A DNA stretch of 64,000 nt from Hemibagrus wyckioides (GCF_019097595.1 NC_080726.1:9522205-9586204), one strand, 5' to 3'; counted from the stretch's first letter, positions 26,349 through 39,154 are shown. Program-made: numbers and translations. The notes: a model not told the origin generated them from the sequence alone.

Positions 26349-26689
26349 CAGCTCGGGTACCTAGAACTCTCTCTAAAGCATATACCTTCATATAAGCCCT
26401 GTTCCTGTCTTATAGTTCTACTGCAATATTTAGGGAGCCAGGCATTCCCTGCTTATCTTCAAACCGAAGCCCTCAATGTTCTCTCCTCTAATGCGTGATG
26501 CTTTCCTCCTGCCACTGATCAAAGTGCTATTTTCTGAATTTCAAGCTTTTTAACTTCAACCGTCTTAAGAGGGATGAGGCAGATCAAACTGAGACGATGA
26601 GAGAAGGGGAGAAAGAAAAGCGCAGAGTGAGAGAGGAAGAACATCTTTGTAGTCTCGTCCCTTTGTTTTTGCTCTCTTACTTTCATACT
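25593..26689. other. Unique AT-rich non-coding DNA
   Basis: No gene recognised. Contains (TG)n at 26,311-26,346. Confidence 0.55.
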
Positions 26690-26965
26690 GGGCCGCTAGA
26701 TAGGTCAGCTCTATTACCAATCCGCCAGCCCACAAATATTTAAAACAAATTGAATCGCACACCCAATACCCATCACAATTACGCGCGGCACAATAACTAA
26801 ATTAGCAGTTCAACACAATAATTGGAAATGCGGCTCGCGCGCTCCCGGCAGCCTCCCTCGAGGGCCTCACTGATCTATGGAGGCCCGTCAGCTCTGCTAA
26901 TTCCACAGCTAATTACAGACGCACCGCAGAATGAAGTTGTTTGTCTCCAAATACCATTTTCAGCA
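26690..26965. promoter_or_regulatory. Candidate conserved non-coding block
   Basis: A repeat-free block with clustered homeodomain-type sites: 'aactaaattagcagttc', 'caataattggaaatg' and 'ctgctaattccacagc' followed by 'taattacagacg'. Embedded GC-rich words include 'cggctcgcgcgctcccgg'. This mix of TAATTA sites and CpG-bearing unique DNA is typical of deeply conserved vertebrate enhancers. No alignment was possible. Confidence 0.4.
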
Positions 26966-27462
26966 TCGAGGAGAACAGAGGCCATGCTGAGATAGACAAA
27001 AATGAGATGGAAGTGTGTGGTCATGTTTGTTCATGTCTTTCATGCATTTTTATTTGTTGTTGTAATTTTGGGAGTGCATTCGATAGTGACAAGAACAAAT
27101 TATCAGAACCATAACCTGAGGTGGTATGGACATGTTTCTGTCAGACCACTGGCTGCTTTGAGCTGATAGCGGTTCTGGAGGAGTTTTGATTAAAATGATA
27201 ACGGGCTGTAAAGCTGGGAATCATGTGTTTTGGCCATGTTTTGGAGTAATGAGAACAGAATGAAAGGAAGTGTGTATTTGCATAGGGTTTAATGGCTTGA
27301 TGTATTCCTCCCAGATTATGAGAACATCTAGCTAAATATTGTACAGCTGTCACAGAAAGTATTTGTTCAGCATTTAGCATCCGGAGATTAATGTTATGCA
27401 TGGAATGTTTGTAGAGTACAGCTGCACTCTGTAAACAATTAGCATCTTTTTTGTTATTTTTA
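26966..27462. other. Unique non-coding DNA
   Basis: Nothing nameable seen on either strand. Confidence 0.5.
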
Positions 27463-27511
<49 letters not shown>

Positions 27512-27579
27512 TAATTATTATTATTATTATTATTGTAATTATTATTAATATTATTATTATTATTATAATAATAATAATA

Positions 27580-27612
<33 letters not shown>

Positions 27613-27675
27613 TTATTTATTATTGTTATTATTATTATTGTAGTAGCAGAAGTAGTAGTAGTAACAGTAATGTAT
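27463..27675. repeat. (AAT)n / (ATT)n inverted trinucleotide array
   Basis: AAT repeats (27,463-27,510) are followed by ATT repeats, a second AAT block near 27,565-27,580, a longer ATT block to about 27,612 and a GTA-rich end. Because AAT and ATT are complementary, the blocks can fold on each other as long hairpins. Confidence 0.95.
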
Positions 27676-28021
27676 GTGTGGCAAAAATAAAGGCTTCTTC
27701 TTCTGTTAGTAGTAATACTTTTTTTTTAATTATCTTACTTTTAATCTTTATTAACCCTTTCACACATTATATTAATTCTGTTATTTTATTTATTAATTCT
27801 GTCACTTATATTAAACAAGTAAATGAATTAAAGCTAAGGCAATCACCAGGCATAGAAAAAATAGTTTAAAGAATAACAACTGATGAACAACTTAAATCAG
27901 AATAACAAGTGATGTTAAACAACAGTAATGCTCTTAAGGAATCTGAAGGTGAATTACATTTTATATTTTTATTACATTACAAGAGTGGACATTGTGCATG
28001 AAAGGGTTAAAACATCCCTAA

Positions 28022-28076
<55 letters not shown>

Positions 28077-28974
28077 TTTTTCTTTCTTTCATTGAGTAAT
28101 CGCTCGATAAAGGGATGGTCTACACTCCAAAAGTGTTTAGCAAAGCCTTTAAAAGGATTTTACAGCCAGGTGAAGGGGCAACAAACAAACAAAAAGCAAG
28201 TCATTACTCAGGTTTTTGCTGCGATCCCAAAATTAGAGATTCATTCAATTATCAACCAGATTTAATATTTAGACTGGTAATGTTAATTCATGAATATGGT
28301 ACTACAATCTTTATCTTTTTCTTGCATCTTAAAGAAAAAAAATATTTTTAAAAATCATTTTGCATCTCACAATTAAAAAGAATAAGGAGTAAGTTACTAT
28401 CTTTACCCCAGGCTGAAACAAACAGTGAATATAGTTATTATTTTACCTGGATCCCACAGTTGTTCAAATTTAACTCTTTTTGGCATGTTTTTAAGCTCTA
28501 GTCCTCTGATTCGATGAATATTCCTATCTGCACTTCTGCCCTGATTATAAACTGTTGCAGTCGTTCTGTTCCAGACCTTTTGTTTATACCCATTTCACAT
28601 TCACAGTATCCTCAAAAGTGACCGTATCTTTATTTTAATGCGTTCGCTAAATGCTTGGCTTTTCTCTGCAATTATCACAAAGAAACAGAGTTGCTCAAAA
28701 TAGTCTGCTTCTTCTTGAGGCTTTTCCTTACATCGTCCCAGAGTGATTTTTCTTTCTGCTGTCACCTCTGGCTTTGCTCATTAGTGATCTAAAACTAGAC
28801 CCTGAATTTCTGTAAGGCTGCTTAGTGACAAATAATATTGAACAATATGCATTTTGTTCACTGGCAGACTTGGTGATAAATAGAACAGTACAGAATTGTA
28901 AAGAAAAAAAAAATTGGTATCAGTTGCTGGAAACCTAGAGCACAGCATCTATCTACATTTCCTCTGAAGTCTAA
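27676..28974. other. Unique AT-rich non-coding DNA
   Basis: Includes a (CT)n/(CTAT)n run at 28,026-28,074. No gene recognised. Confidence 0.55.
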
Positions 28975-29190
28975 TCTGAAATCAGTGAGGGACAGCAGCG
29001 CCGTGTGACACCAGAGTCGTTGGCTGACAGTTTCAGTTAATTAGTGGCCAAATTGGCCAAGCAATCGCATCCCCACCTCGGCCCATCAGAGACCGCGTTA
29101 AAAAGCACTGCGAGCAGCTTTGACAAAATCAAATCACTGCACTTCAGTTGAACTGGTATTAATTTCATATTGACTGACTTGTCATTTCAT
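28975..29190. promoter_or_regulatory. Candidate conserved non-coding block
   Basis: Complex unique DNA with 'cagttaattagtggccaaat' and 'actggtattaatttcat'. It has no repeats and no extended reading frame. Enhancer-like by appearance only. Confidence 0.35.
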
Positions 29191-29689
29191 AAGCTGTACA
29201 TTTATACATCCTTCAGATCAGACTGATGGCCTCTGAAAGCTCACGTCTTTAGTAAATTAACCAGGCTAAACTAGCCACTCAGAATAAAGCTGCACATATC
29301 AACACTATGTGGGAACACACATGTAGTTTTTAATATATACAACAATATACGTTTATGGTTAAGTTTAGGTGTAAGCATTTTGTTAATAATTATGTCACTA
29401 TAAGGTCCTCATAAGGATAGTAAGACAAACGTGTGTGTGTGTGTGTATTAACATGCTGTATGGTTCTGACATCATGATAGTTCGTAATCTCGCTGCTTTG
29501 GGAGAATTAAGCTGCAAATGTTCAGAAACATAAATGACAACCCAAAAAACGTCTGTACCCAGCAGTGACTATTAACTAAAAACGAGCACCAGAAAGACAG
29601 CGCAGTTTTCTAAAGCGATCAGCTGAATGTAGAACCAGAAACAGAGAAGGAGAGAAAGAAAGAGGGAGCTTGACGAGGCCTCTTTGTCT
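29191..29689. other. Unique non-coding DNA
   Basis: Short (GT)n at 29,432-29,448; nothing else nameable. Confidence 0.5.
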
Positions 29690-30175
29690 GTCCTTCCCAG
29701 CTCGGCCCTTCAGACCGGGGGACGGCAGATTGAATATTTTAATAGAACGGATGAGAGCACATCAGTGGTGGAGAGAGGGTTCAATCAGGCAGCGTGTGTC
29801 GGGGTATAATTTCAGTTTCGTATGTTTCCTCCGACTTGACAGTACTTGAAAAACAATGACAGTGACCCAGTTGCAGGATTCCAATTAGTATTAGATATGC
29901 AACAGTTGAGATTAGAATGCAGGCTTCCTTTATGGCGACCGGGCGCTCTGATTACCCGAGCTGCACAAGTGTCAGGCCTCGATAAAGAGCAGGGAAATAG
30001 GGGAGGCAGATAAGACATCAGCAAGCCCCAGCTGCACATCATTTCCCTGGGGGAATATTTATTTCCAAATACCTCCACTCTTCCCAGCAGTCGCAGAAGT
30101 TATTTTAATCAGCAGGGGAGAAAATTTTCCAAGGAGAAATTTTCCGAGAAGATGAGCAGGGATAGGACAGTGTGT
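29690..30175. promoter_or_regulatory. Candidate conserved non-coding block
   Basis: Nearly 500 bp of repeat-free, GC-balanced DNA with words such as 'ttccaattagtattagat', 'caggcctcgataaagagc' and 'ggggaatatttatttcc'. It ends at the TG/GA microsatellite. Long open frames on the minus strand lack any recognisable domain. Confidence 0.35.
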
Positions 30176-30221
30176 TTTCCATTTGAGATGTGTGTTCCTG
30201 CGGTTGTGTGTCCGGTTGCCA

Positions 30222-30228
30222 CTGTGTT

Positions 30229-30285
<57 letters not shown>
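30222..30285. repeat. Compound (GT)n(GA)n microsatellite
   Basis: About 12 GT units pass directly into about 20 GA units. Confidence 0.97.
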
Positions 30286-30288
<3 letters not shown>

Positions 30289-32412
30289 GGAGAATGGCGC
30301 AGACATACCAGCATCTGTATTGAAGCTGTGGAGTGGTGTGAAGTTACAAACATTTGAATTCCAGTCATTGTCTTTTCCATGCATTGTAAAAAGCAGCACA
30401 AGCTGGAAATGTTGCTAGAATCCTGTATTAAATGTTCCAAACACTGTTTAATACAAAGAAAGAGTGTTTTAATGATTCCAGTTATTTCTTCTAATTTATT
30501 ATCTTAATACAATTTATTATTCTTTTTTAATTGCTAATTTTGTCTTTGGGCTAAAGAGAAATTCATTCGGTTAATTGCTATCATTTTAACCCTTTAAAGT
30601 TTTAACTATTTACTTCAACATAAAGAAAATTACACGGTGACTGAATATACGTCTGGAATATTCCTGAAACTTTCACGGGTTTAATTTTATTATTTGATCA
30701 CTGTAATTCTTTACTTCTTACCAGACATCAGTTTCATCGACAGAGAAACTGCTTTATTTCTACAAAAATGTTAGTATTATAATAAATGTAGTATTTTGGA
30801 TTTTTTTTTGTAGGAATTAGTGTTGGAGTCTGAATTAACTGCATTAAATGAAGTTATTTAGAGTAAAAAAAAATAAGAAATCAGAATTCAGGAAATGTGC
30901 ATCCATGAATACGCTAGTGGCAACGACAACAAGCACTATGAAGAATATGTGCATATTAATGAAGCTGAGCACGCTTGTCAGTCAAAGTAACACTCATTTG
31001 ATCAGGAGATCTGGGTGGCATTGCTCAATCTCTTGAGCAAAATCAGTAGAGATTCCCAGAAATATACAAATTTGTATTGTATTATAGATAAATTCACATT
31101 TTTATAGAAGGAAGTGTTTATGGTCCCCTTATGTCTATTTAAAATTCCTGATTTATAACCTTGAAAAGTTAGGACACTAACTCTCTCTCTCTCTCTTTCT
31201 GAATTAGCCAAGTCAAAGTTCAGTCACTCAGCCACACTTTCTAATTAATCCAACACATACACTTGCACATGCAGCAGGTAAAACGCTATGTTGGGTCAAC
31301 TGTAAGCCCAAAGATTTTAATTAAGACTTTCTACAGCACTGTACCTTAATGACACTGGCTGTATAAAGACTCCAGCTTGTCCAACCATGTGATCCTGGGT
31401 CAAGGCCTTGCTGTAGGACCAGTGCTGTAATCTTCATCTGTCTGCTCTCTCTCTCTCTCTCTCTCTCATTTTATCGCATGAGGCTGTTCATCTTTGGTGG
31501 GGGGGGAATATCATTAAAGTAAGCAGAATACTATACACTTGCACATCCTGCTAGCACACAGAAGACACGTATATTATCTCAGATACTATCAAACATGGAT
31601 TTCTGCAATGATAAATGTGCCAGGCTTTGGTGAAATTCAGTTGATAGAAAGGTTTTAATGTTCTCAAACCACTAGATGGCAGTGTGGCACATTTGTGTGA
31701 GCACAGCTCTTCAGGGTTTAGATGGCAGAACCGTAAACTCATGTGCACGAGGGTGACTGGTCTAGATAAACCCAGGCACCTGAGTGAGGAAAGAAAGCCT
31801 CTGATGTACTTGTTATTGACCACTGTTTGTCTTTTTCATTCACTGGCTTAATGTTACAACATCAGATGTGTATGGTGATTCCTTTTGGGTTACTCTTAAA
31901 CCTTTTGTAAAAATCTGTAGTTTTTATATGATAAATATTAGAAATGCAGAATTGCAGAAACACAGCATTTACTGTACGGTCCTGCACTTGAAATCAACCG
32001 AACTTGACCTCAATTTTCACTGCTGGATAACTTTATTCCTGAATGATCGACACAGTGGTAAAGTGTTGTCCTATCACCAGTGAGATCAAATCCCATTGAT
32101 GCCAGAGCCATATGAGGCTGAGAGTCTGAGAGAGCATAATTGGCTCAGTGTGGAAATATGCTGTTCTTGTCTCCCCTGTTGATCAGAGTGACACCGGTTA
32201 ATCGGGAACATCTTTGAGCTCATGCATACAGAGTAGTACAGTTATTACTCTCATCCAAGTACACACAGTTGCCCTATGACGTTGCATGAGCAGAGGAATT
32301 GAGTGTTAGCTTTCACCTTCCCAGACGGATAGCCGGCAGACAATAGGGGAACTACGTAGCTAGTGAGGGAAATGGCTATGACTGTATTAGCTGATGTGGG
32401 ATCTGAGTAAAA

Positions 32413-32444
<32 letters not shown>

Positions 32445-32525
32445 GGTATTAAGGATTGTGTCTCCTTGTATTTGACCATGTCATTCAGCTGACTGTTCGT
32501 TTTTGGGTTTGTTTTTTTTAATATT
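30286..32525. other. Unique AT-rich non-coding DNA
   Basis: Contains (CT)n runs at 31,179-31,198 and 31,444-31,468 and (GA)n at 32,416-32,443. No gene, RNA gene or clear transposon was seen. Confidence 0.55.
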
Positions 32526-32925
32526 CCATCTATCCATTTTTTATACCATTTATCCTACACAAGCTCTCAAGGAACCTGGAGCCTATCCCAGTAGACTCAG
32601 ATTCCAGGGTCACAATGCCGTAGACTCCCCTGTGATTCATTCATTCATTCATTCTTTAATTCATTCATTCAGGTTTGTGCTGGATCCGTAGACTATCCCA
32701 AGAATTCTGTGAGTTAGGTGGGAATACATCCTGAATGAGACGCATCCACATTCCACACTCATTCATACCTAAGGGCAATTCAGCATAATCTATCCACCTG
32801 CTTGCATGTTTCTGGTTGGTTAGAGGAAACCGGAAGAAATGTAGGACTGTAACCTGAGCTCAGGAACAAACCAAGGAACCCTGGAGCTGTGAGGTGGAAA
32901 TGCTGCCCACTATGCCACAGTGACA
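32526..32925 (-). mobile_element. Composite of two SINE-like tails/bodies, reverse orientation
   Basis: Read on the minus strand, the right part carries the SINE head and body: 'cctcacagctccagggttcc', then 'ggtttcctctaaccaacc', then 'gaattgcccttaggtatg'. It ends in an ATTC tail (32,634-32,671 plus-strand coordinates). Beyond that lies a second 3' end, 'ctgggataggctccaggttc' followed by 'gtgtaggataaatggtat', which matches the SINE at 3,850-4,116. So two related SINE 3' ends are stacked head to tail. Family recognition is from memory; divergence is high. Confidence 0.65.
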
Positions 32926-33030
32926 AACATGCTTCATAAAAAAAATGACCCAACTAACAAGCTAACATTTGGTCAAGATTTTTAGATTGTTCTACACAAA
33001 ACCCTCTACTGTAATAGTGTTTCCCTATAG
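32926..33030. other. Spacer between two SINEs
   Basis: About 100 bp of AT-rich DNA with no feature. Confidence 0.5.
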
Positions 33031-33286
33031 GAACTGTTGTTGTTTTGGCTGCTCCCTGTTTGGGGTCGCCACAGCGAATCATTTGGTCCGCATGTTTTGA
33101 TTTGGCATAGGTTTTATGCTGGATGCCCTTCTTGATGCAACCCTACCATTTTTTCTTTTAATCAGGGGTTGGGACCAGCGCTGAAAGTTAACACTTCAGT
33201 GGCTGGGTTAGATCCCTGCCCAGGAATCGAACCCAGGCTGCAGCAAAGAGAGAATGGGGTCCTGCCACTGGACCACCAGGAGGCTG
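33031..33286 (-). mobile_element. tRNA-Glu-derived SINE
   Basis: On the minus strand the head (about 33,286-33,213) is a recognisable tRNA-Glu relative. It has an A box 'ggtggtccagtggcagg' (33,277-33,261), an anticodon-loop-like ATTCTCTCT with CTC, and a near-perfect B box 'gggttcgattcct' (33,234-33,222). The tRNA-unrelated body ('gaagggcatccagcataaa', 'ttcgctgtggcgacccc') runs to a tail of AAC triplets at 33,031. Spacing of the two internal RNA polymerase III promoter boxes is right for a tRNA. It is a retroposon, not a working tRNA gene, because the acceptor arm is disturbed and the body continues past it. Confidence 0.85.
33222..33277 (-). promoter_or_regulatory. Internal RNA polymerase III promoter (A and B boxes) of the SINE
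   Basis: A-box-like sequence at 33,277-33,261 and B box at 33,234-33,222 (GGGTTCGATTCCT) on the minus strand. Of the SINE promoters in this window this one is least decayed. Confidence 0.7.
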
Positions 33287-35734
33287 TTTGTTTTCCTGCG
33301 GCTAGAGAAAATACTGACTGGTTACTTAATTACAGTATTACTTTATTGTGCAGTGAACCTATTCATCGTCTCTGGTGTTGCCTCAAACTTTATTTTCAGG
33401 TATCTTGGCTTCTGAATCTGAATGACCATCAGGATTTCTGAGTGTGGCAACCAGCCCATGGACATGCTATAGATTAATGCATAAAAATGCCTAGCTGAGA
33501 CTTACCTATTTAAGCATATTCCCGTCTCCTTCAATTAGCACCAGGTTAGCTTGAAGGCTGTTTTCACACTGATTTATTTATATCCTGCTGCGACGCTGTT
33601 AGAGTACGCAACAGAAAATGAGACAGTTTACCGGAATTTTGTTGTTTTTAGTGTTGGTAATTAATGTCAGTGAGAAAGTGGCATACAGAGAGAAAGAGAG
33701 AGAGAGAGAGTAAGAGAGAGAGAGAGAGAGAGCAATATGAAAAGACACCTCTAGTGACTGCTCCTCTCATTAAGCACTTCAGGCATTTATTAAAAGCCAA
33801 TCATTCAGCCCATGTTGTTGGAGTTTCTGGCCTGCCAATATGCATGTAGTCACCATTTTTCTTGTCTGGCCTGGCTTTGATGGAGCAGCTCTGCTTGCTC
33901 TGTGCATTTCAGATCCTAGTCAATAGGGAGGCAGTGAGCATGCATGGACTACAATAGCATGTTAACATTGGAGACCTTGGTATTCTTCTTAACGCAGAAG
34001 CACTCCAAAGCTCTCCTTCTGCATGTCTGTGTCCCACAGCTCTTTCTCTCCTTCTTTGTCTCTCTCGCTGTAGCTCTATGCCTTTGTTCCTACTGCATTG
34101 TCTATGGCTGGCTGTGCGCATGACGGAGGTCACCTCAAGGGCTTTTCTGTCCTATTCAGACTACCGAGGCCTGAAATTCAGTGACCCTGCATTTGCACAG
34201 CACACATCAACCTACAGGAGCTACCTTGACATGCTAGCTGTGTCTCACATTGCATAATGTTATATTTTAGTCAGGTTTTTCGAGTAAACTGTGTAATGTG
34301 TTCATCCTGAGAAATATGACAAATGTAGTGCAGTTACATGAGAGGATTTAGGTATTATATTATAGGTATTTTTTTTACAAGTTATAATAACAAAATGAAA
34401 AACACAGTGCAGCAAACACGGGTGGTTAAATTAGCTAGCTGTCATCAGGGAGCACTGGGAGTCTTGTGTGGTGACCATGGTGGCCTGCACAGGTCCACTT
34501 TTACATTAGCTGAAATTACCTACATTCTTAACTCTGTTACTCACACGAAGCCCAGGTGGTGTTGCATAGCCTTATTCCTTACTTTATGTATCCAACTAAA
34601 TGAAAAAATAATTTGCTTGCTAAGAATTAAGCTATCTAGCATCTGGAAGCTAGATAAATAGATAGTTTGCTTACAGGACCATAAAATACATTAACCAAAC
34701 CTATATAGCTAATTCTACAATTATTACAGAAGGAAAAAAACCTTGCTAAAGCAGCGGTTTGTAACTGATTAGCATTCTAGAAAATTAGCAGTGACAAAAA
34801 CTAACTCTGAAACTATAAGCAAAAAAAAATAAATAGCTAGCATACCAATAGCGCCATAAAATCCCATTTAAAACCATCAAGCCTGAAGAACCAGAGTTAG
34901 TGTTAAAGTGTTAAAGGCCATCAAACCTACCAACGTGACCAGCTAACACTGGTGACCAGCAAGAATTTCTTTTCAACAGGTATACATTAGCTAAGTAGAA
35001 ATAGCTAGCAATGTATAATAAGCTTTTAACTATAACCAGCATTAAACTGAAACATTGCAAATCAAGAAGTTAAACATTAATAGCTTCTCCTATTTCTTTA
35101 TAATTATTCCAAAGTGAAAAAAATGTTTGCTAACACTATCTAAAAGATACTAAAATAATCATAAATAGCTAGCATACTAATGTACTGATAGCAGCATAAA
35201 TTACTGTATTAAATAGAGCTAGCATTACTAGAGCTAGAATTACTTTGTTAATGTGGGGTTGTCAAAGAGAAGTTAAACATTAATAAATAAATATGTGGCT
35301 GCTTACGGATTTTAGTAGTTTGATACTTTGAACATTTGGTTGATAAATTTACCTGGTTTACTTGATAAAAAATGATCACAAAGATTATATTAGCTGAAGT
35401 AATGAATAGATTTTTAACACCATAAAAGAAATGATTAAATATTCTCGATTACTTGCATTGATTTTCAATAAAGGAAACTCAAATAATTCTAGTACTGTAC
35501 TGAAGCCTGGCTAGGTTGTTTCCTAGTATTGGTCTAAAGAATGAAGTATTAAATAAAATCAGGTGATAAATAAGCTGGATGGTAACAAGAAGGCTTTTAC
35601 TGAAGTATCTAGATATTACTGACATAAATTAGATAAATAGTTGCTGAACACAATGCCTTGAATGGTATCCTCAAGGGTACTGTTTAAGGGTATTTTTTTT
35701 TTAATGTCTAAACACTTTTAGAAGTTAGCAGAGT
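33287..35734. other. Unique AT-rich non-coding DNA
   Basis: Contains (GA)n at 33,690-33,732. From about 34,400 to 35,250 short words such as 'ataaatagctagcata' recur (34,830 and 35,165), hinting at an old internal duplication. No gene recognised. Confidence 0.5.
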
Positions 35735-35999
35735 TACTATACAGAGTTACCACTGCAGACCGGGAACACCCCAGAAGAGCTGCAGTTTTGGAGATGCTCT
35801 GATCCGGTCGTCTAGCCATCACAATTTGGCCCTTTTGGTCAAACTCGCTCAAATCCTTACGCTTGCCCATTTTTCCTGCTTCTAACACGTCAACTTTGAG
35901 GACAAAATGTTCACTTGCTGCCTAATATATCCCACCCACTCACTTCATCTGTCAGTGCTCATAATGTTAAGCCTGATCTGTGTACATCAGTCTTTCTTC
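35735..35999 (-). pseudogene. 5' fragment of a Tc1-like transposon
   Basis: Read on the minus strand from 35,999, the terminal repeat 'gatcaggcttaacattatga' is followed by a leader and a transposase start at 35,870: [10 protein letters not shown], then [20 protein letters not shown] and GCSRSAV. This is the first helix-turn-helix of a Tc1-type transposase, of the same family as the element at 22,699-23,157. The copy stops at about 35,735, before the GRPR hinge. The fragment has no in-frame stop but nothing to make it functional. Confidence 0.85.
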
Positions 36000-36539
36000 T
36001 GGCTGTGTTGTACAGTTACTAATATTGTATTTAGTTCATTTGAGCAGGCAGACTACGTTGTAACATTCATAAAATCGTAAGAATTCGAAAAGAGAAACAA
36101 ATTCCAACTGCACGACTCTCACTCATTTTAATTATTCCAATTTTTAATGAGACATAAGATCAGGTTTTGCAAGTCAACACCAGCAGCTGGCTCAGAGCCC
36201 AAACATTTCTAAGACAACAGAAAGCAACATATTGAGCAACATATTTTTGGCACAAATGGAATGTCATTAATAAATAAGAGCCAGACTAGCACTTAGATAG
36301 ACTGTCACGTCATGGTCAAATACAACGAGTGGAAGCTGAGAAAGTGCCTCCTGCTGAGAATGCATATGTATGTGTGTGTAAATGCATCTATTATCCTAAT
36401 GCAAATGTCTGGTTTATGGTGTTTGAACTAATTTATGGCAGTTTGTATTAGAGGCCTTGCTTATTATATATATGTGTTTAAACATTTCATGCAATTTCTT
36501 ACAGCACATTTGAGCTTCAAAATATAGCACGAGTGACTG
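36000..36539. other. Unique non-coding DNA
   Basis: Nothing nameable. Confidence 0.5.
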
Positions 36540-36765
36540 AGGATGAGTCTGATAGTGCGTAACATGGAGCTTCAAGGCTACTGCTGCTCCAATAAAGCAG
36601 CAGGAGACGTGCCCTTAGGAGGAGGCCGGAGTGAGCCCGTCAGGAACAGCGGAGCGTCGCTCTAATCCCCAATCCCTGTTTGAAATGCAGAGCCAGGGTC
36701 AAGGATTACAATAAACTCCGATTATCAAATAATGCATGCATTCTTATTCCAACAGAGCATCTCAT
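36540..36765. promoter_or_regulatory. Candidate conserved non-coding block
   Basis: Repeat-free and GC-balanced, then AT-rich ('ggattacaataaactccg', 'tcaaataatgcatgcattc'). It looks like conserved non-coding DNA but this is untested. Confidence 0.3.
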
Positions 36766-39154
36766 ACTGCCACCTCCAGAATACTGAGTGAGGGGTGGGG
36801 TGGGGGTGTTGAAGGTTTAGAGAGGGTGACATCAAAGAAGGACGGATGAAAAGAGAAAGATATGAGAGGAAACTTTCTGAGCCAGTGTCCTTACATCCTC
36901 AATCTCCTCCTGCACCTGGTCAGAACAGTGCAGCAGTTAGGGCCTGGGTGAGCTCTCATACCTGCAACATGGCATGGAGCTGTCATATATCTCCGAGTCA
37001 TGGTTATATGTTAGGAATGTAATCAAAAACCAATAAATGATACAGATTGAACAGATTTAAAGGCATGAGCGAGTGCTAAGATCTGAAGCTTACAGGACAC
37101 AAGAGATGTAAAGAAATTGAGGTAAGTCCATGTATAACTTCCAACTTTTGAGGTTAAGGCAGCAATAGTATGAAGTGCTAAATAAACAAATTCCATTTTA
37201 TTTTTTATTCATTATTAATTAATTAATTTTTTAAAAATAAAAAAGCCTTACATTATGCAAAACATTATACTGCTGCAATCTAATGAGATACCAGCATAAA
37301 TGTGCAAGTGTTATTATATAATATTACAGTAAACAATGTTAGGGACGATGATGCACAGCATTATCAAATATTTATTTATTTTTATTTATTGGTTGAAATT
37401 TAAAATCACTTTGTCAGATTTTTTGTTATTGTGTTGTGTTGCAGTTACTTAATCCAAGCCCTTCTTCCATGTTAAACTTCAGTACAGCGCCACTATGACA
37501 CCACGACATGGTCACTTTTTTGTCAAATTTGAGAGATGCCTGGAATAAAGTTTCCATGTTCCATAGGTTCTTATTTTTTAATGTAACTTACCAGATATAT
37601 ACATGGACATTGTGATCAGGTGGAACTGTTTTATGGTTCCTCATGTCCCGGTGTGGCTTCCAGGACCCCGGCTCGTCTGGAGGTACATTAGCATTCATAG
37701 AGGCAGCAGGCCATGTCATTCTCTTTGTGTGTGTCCCCCAGTGAGACATGCCTCAAGAGGAAGAGGTGATTCCCCCAGCTCCCTCAGCACAGGGCAGCAG
37801 GCTCCTGTTCTGCCCTGTACAGGTCAGTGGCCACTTTAATGTTAGTGCAATAGATCACAATTATTACTGTAGTCCATCGATCTGGATGCAGATGAGGCTG
37901 ACCCCTGGTGTGGAGCGGAGGCGAAGGGAAAGTGTGTGTGTGTGTGTGTGTGTGTGTGCTAAACATGGCTGTCTGACCCACTCCAGTCCTTCTTTCCAAC
38001 ACATAATTGATGGAATCTCACAGCAATAAAGCTAGAACCATGCAGCAGATTTATTTTTTTAATTATAGAATGTTCTTTCTGTAGCATTTCCATGTCATCT
38101 AATTCCAGTGCCTTCAACCTATAAGCCTCTAAATTATTTTCATCTAGTCTAGTTGAGAGTCTGGTTGTTTTCTTCACAAAGTGAATCTGAGAACTTGCTT
38201 GACTTCTAAAATGGCAAATGACAGACCACGCCTGTTGCACGATATATACGCAAAAGCCAAGCCAAAGAAATTGTAGTCTGCAAGACTGGTCAAGTGTCTA
38301 AGTGTACAATAACCATTAGACAGTCTGTGGCCTGAAACTATCTTTTAATCTTTTATTAAAATATTGGCTTATCTTCTATTGGAAACAAATAAAATGTAAC
38401 TACATTTGCACAAAAATGACAGAAATGTAGTATGCAAAATGCATATATAAAATTTACAGTGTGATACTTTCAATCCTGTTCATCAGTAGTTGCTTCATCC
38501 AGATGGATTCTGGGAAACACTCAAGCTAGAAGTTTAGAGTCGCTAGAAGTAACCCACACAAATACTGGACTCTCTGGACACCAGATAGTGCTAACAAATC
38601 TTATATCTGAGAGCTAACAATACTGTGCCACCAGGAAGATGTTGTACCACCGAGATAAACCACTCTCAACAGTGATCTATTCTAAAAAGAAAAAATTAAA
38701 AGAAAAAAAAAATGTTATCAAGCTACATTTGAAATGGACACCACATTGGATTGTAAATTTGCCGTGATTTATGATTCGCTATAAAGATTTGTTCGTATAT
38801 ATTAATATTGCCTTGGGAGAATTACTGACAGAATTAAGCTGTTTCCATACCCTAGCAAAATTGTATGGTTGTACTGATGACTCTCTGTATGTGCATATCA
38901 AACTACTGTAGCATTTAACACATCTAGAGCTGAAATGGGTTAGGAGAGAGCGGTGAAATCTCAGACACGCACTCTAACTCACCTCAGCCTAAACTGACCC
39001 TGCCTCCAATAAAACACTAATGGAAAAGCTTAATGATGAGGCAATAAAACTCTGCAGCTAACTATAATATTACTCTTCTTTTAAGATGATGAGCTGGCAC
39101 TTTGCCCCTGAGTGATAGAGACTCGGTCACAGCAGCACTGTACACACACACACT

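Noticed and set aside
33213..33286. Possible functional tRNA-Glu gene
   Set aside because: The tRNA-like head continues into a SINE body and the acceptor stem does not pair well; it is a retroposon head.
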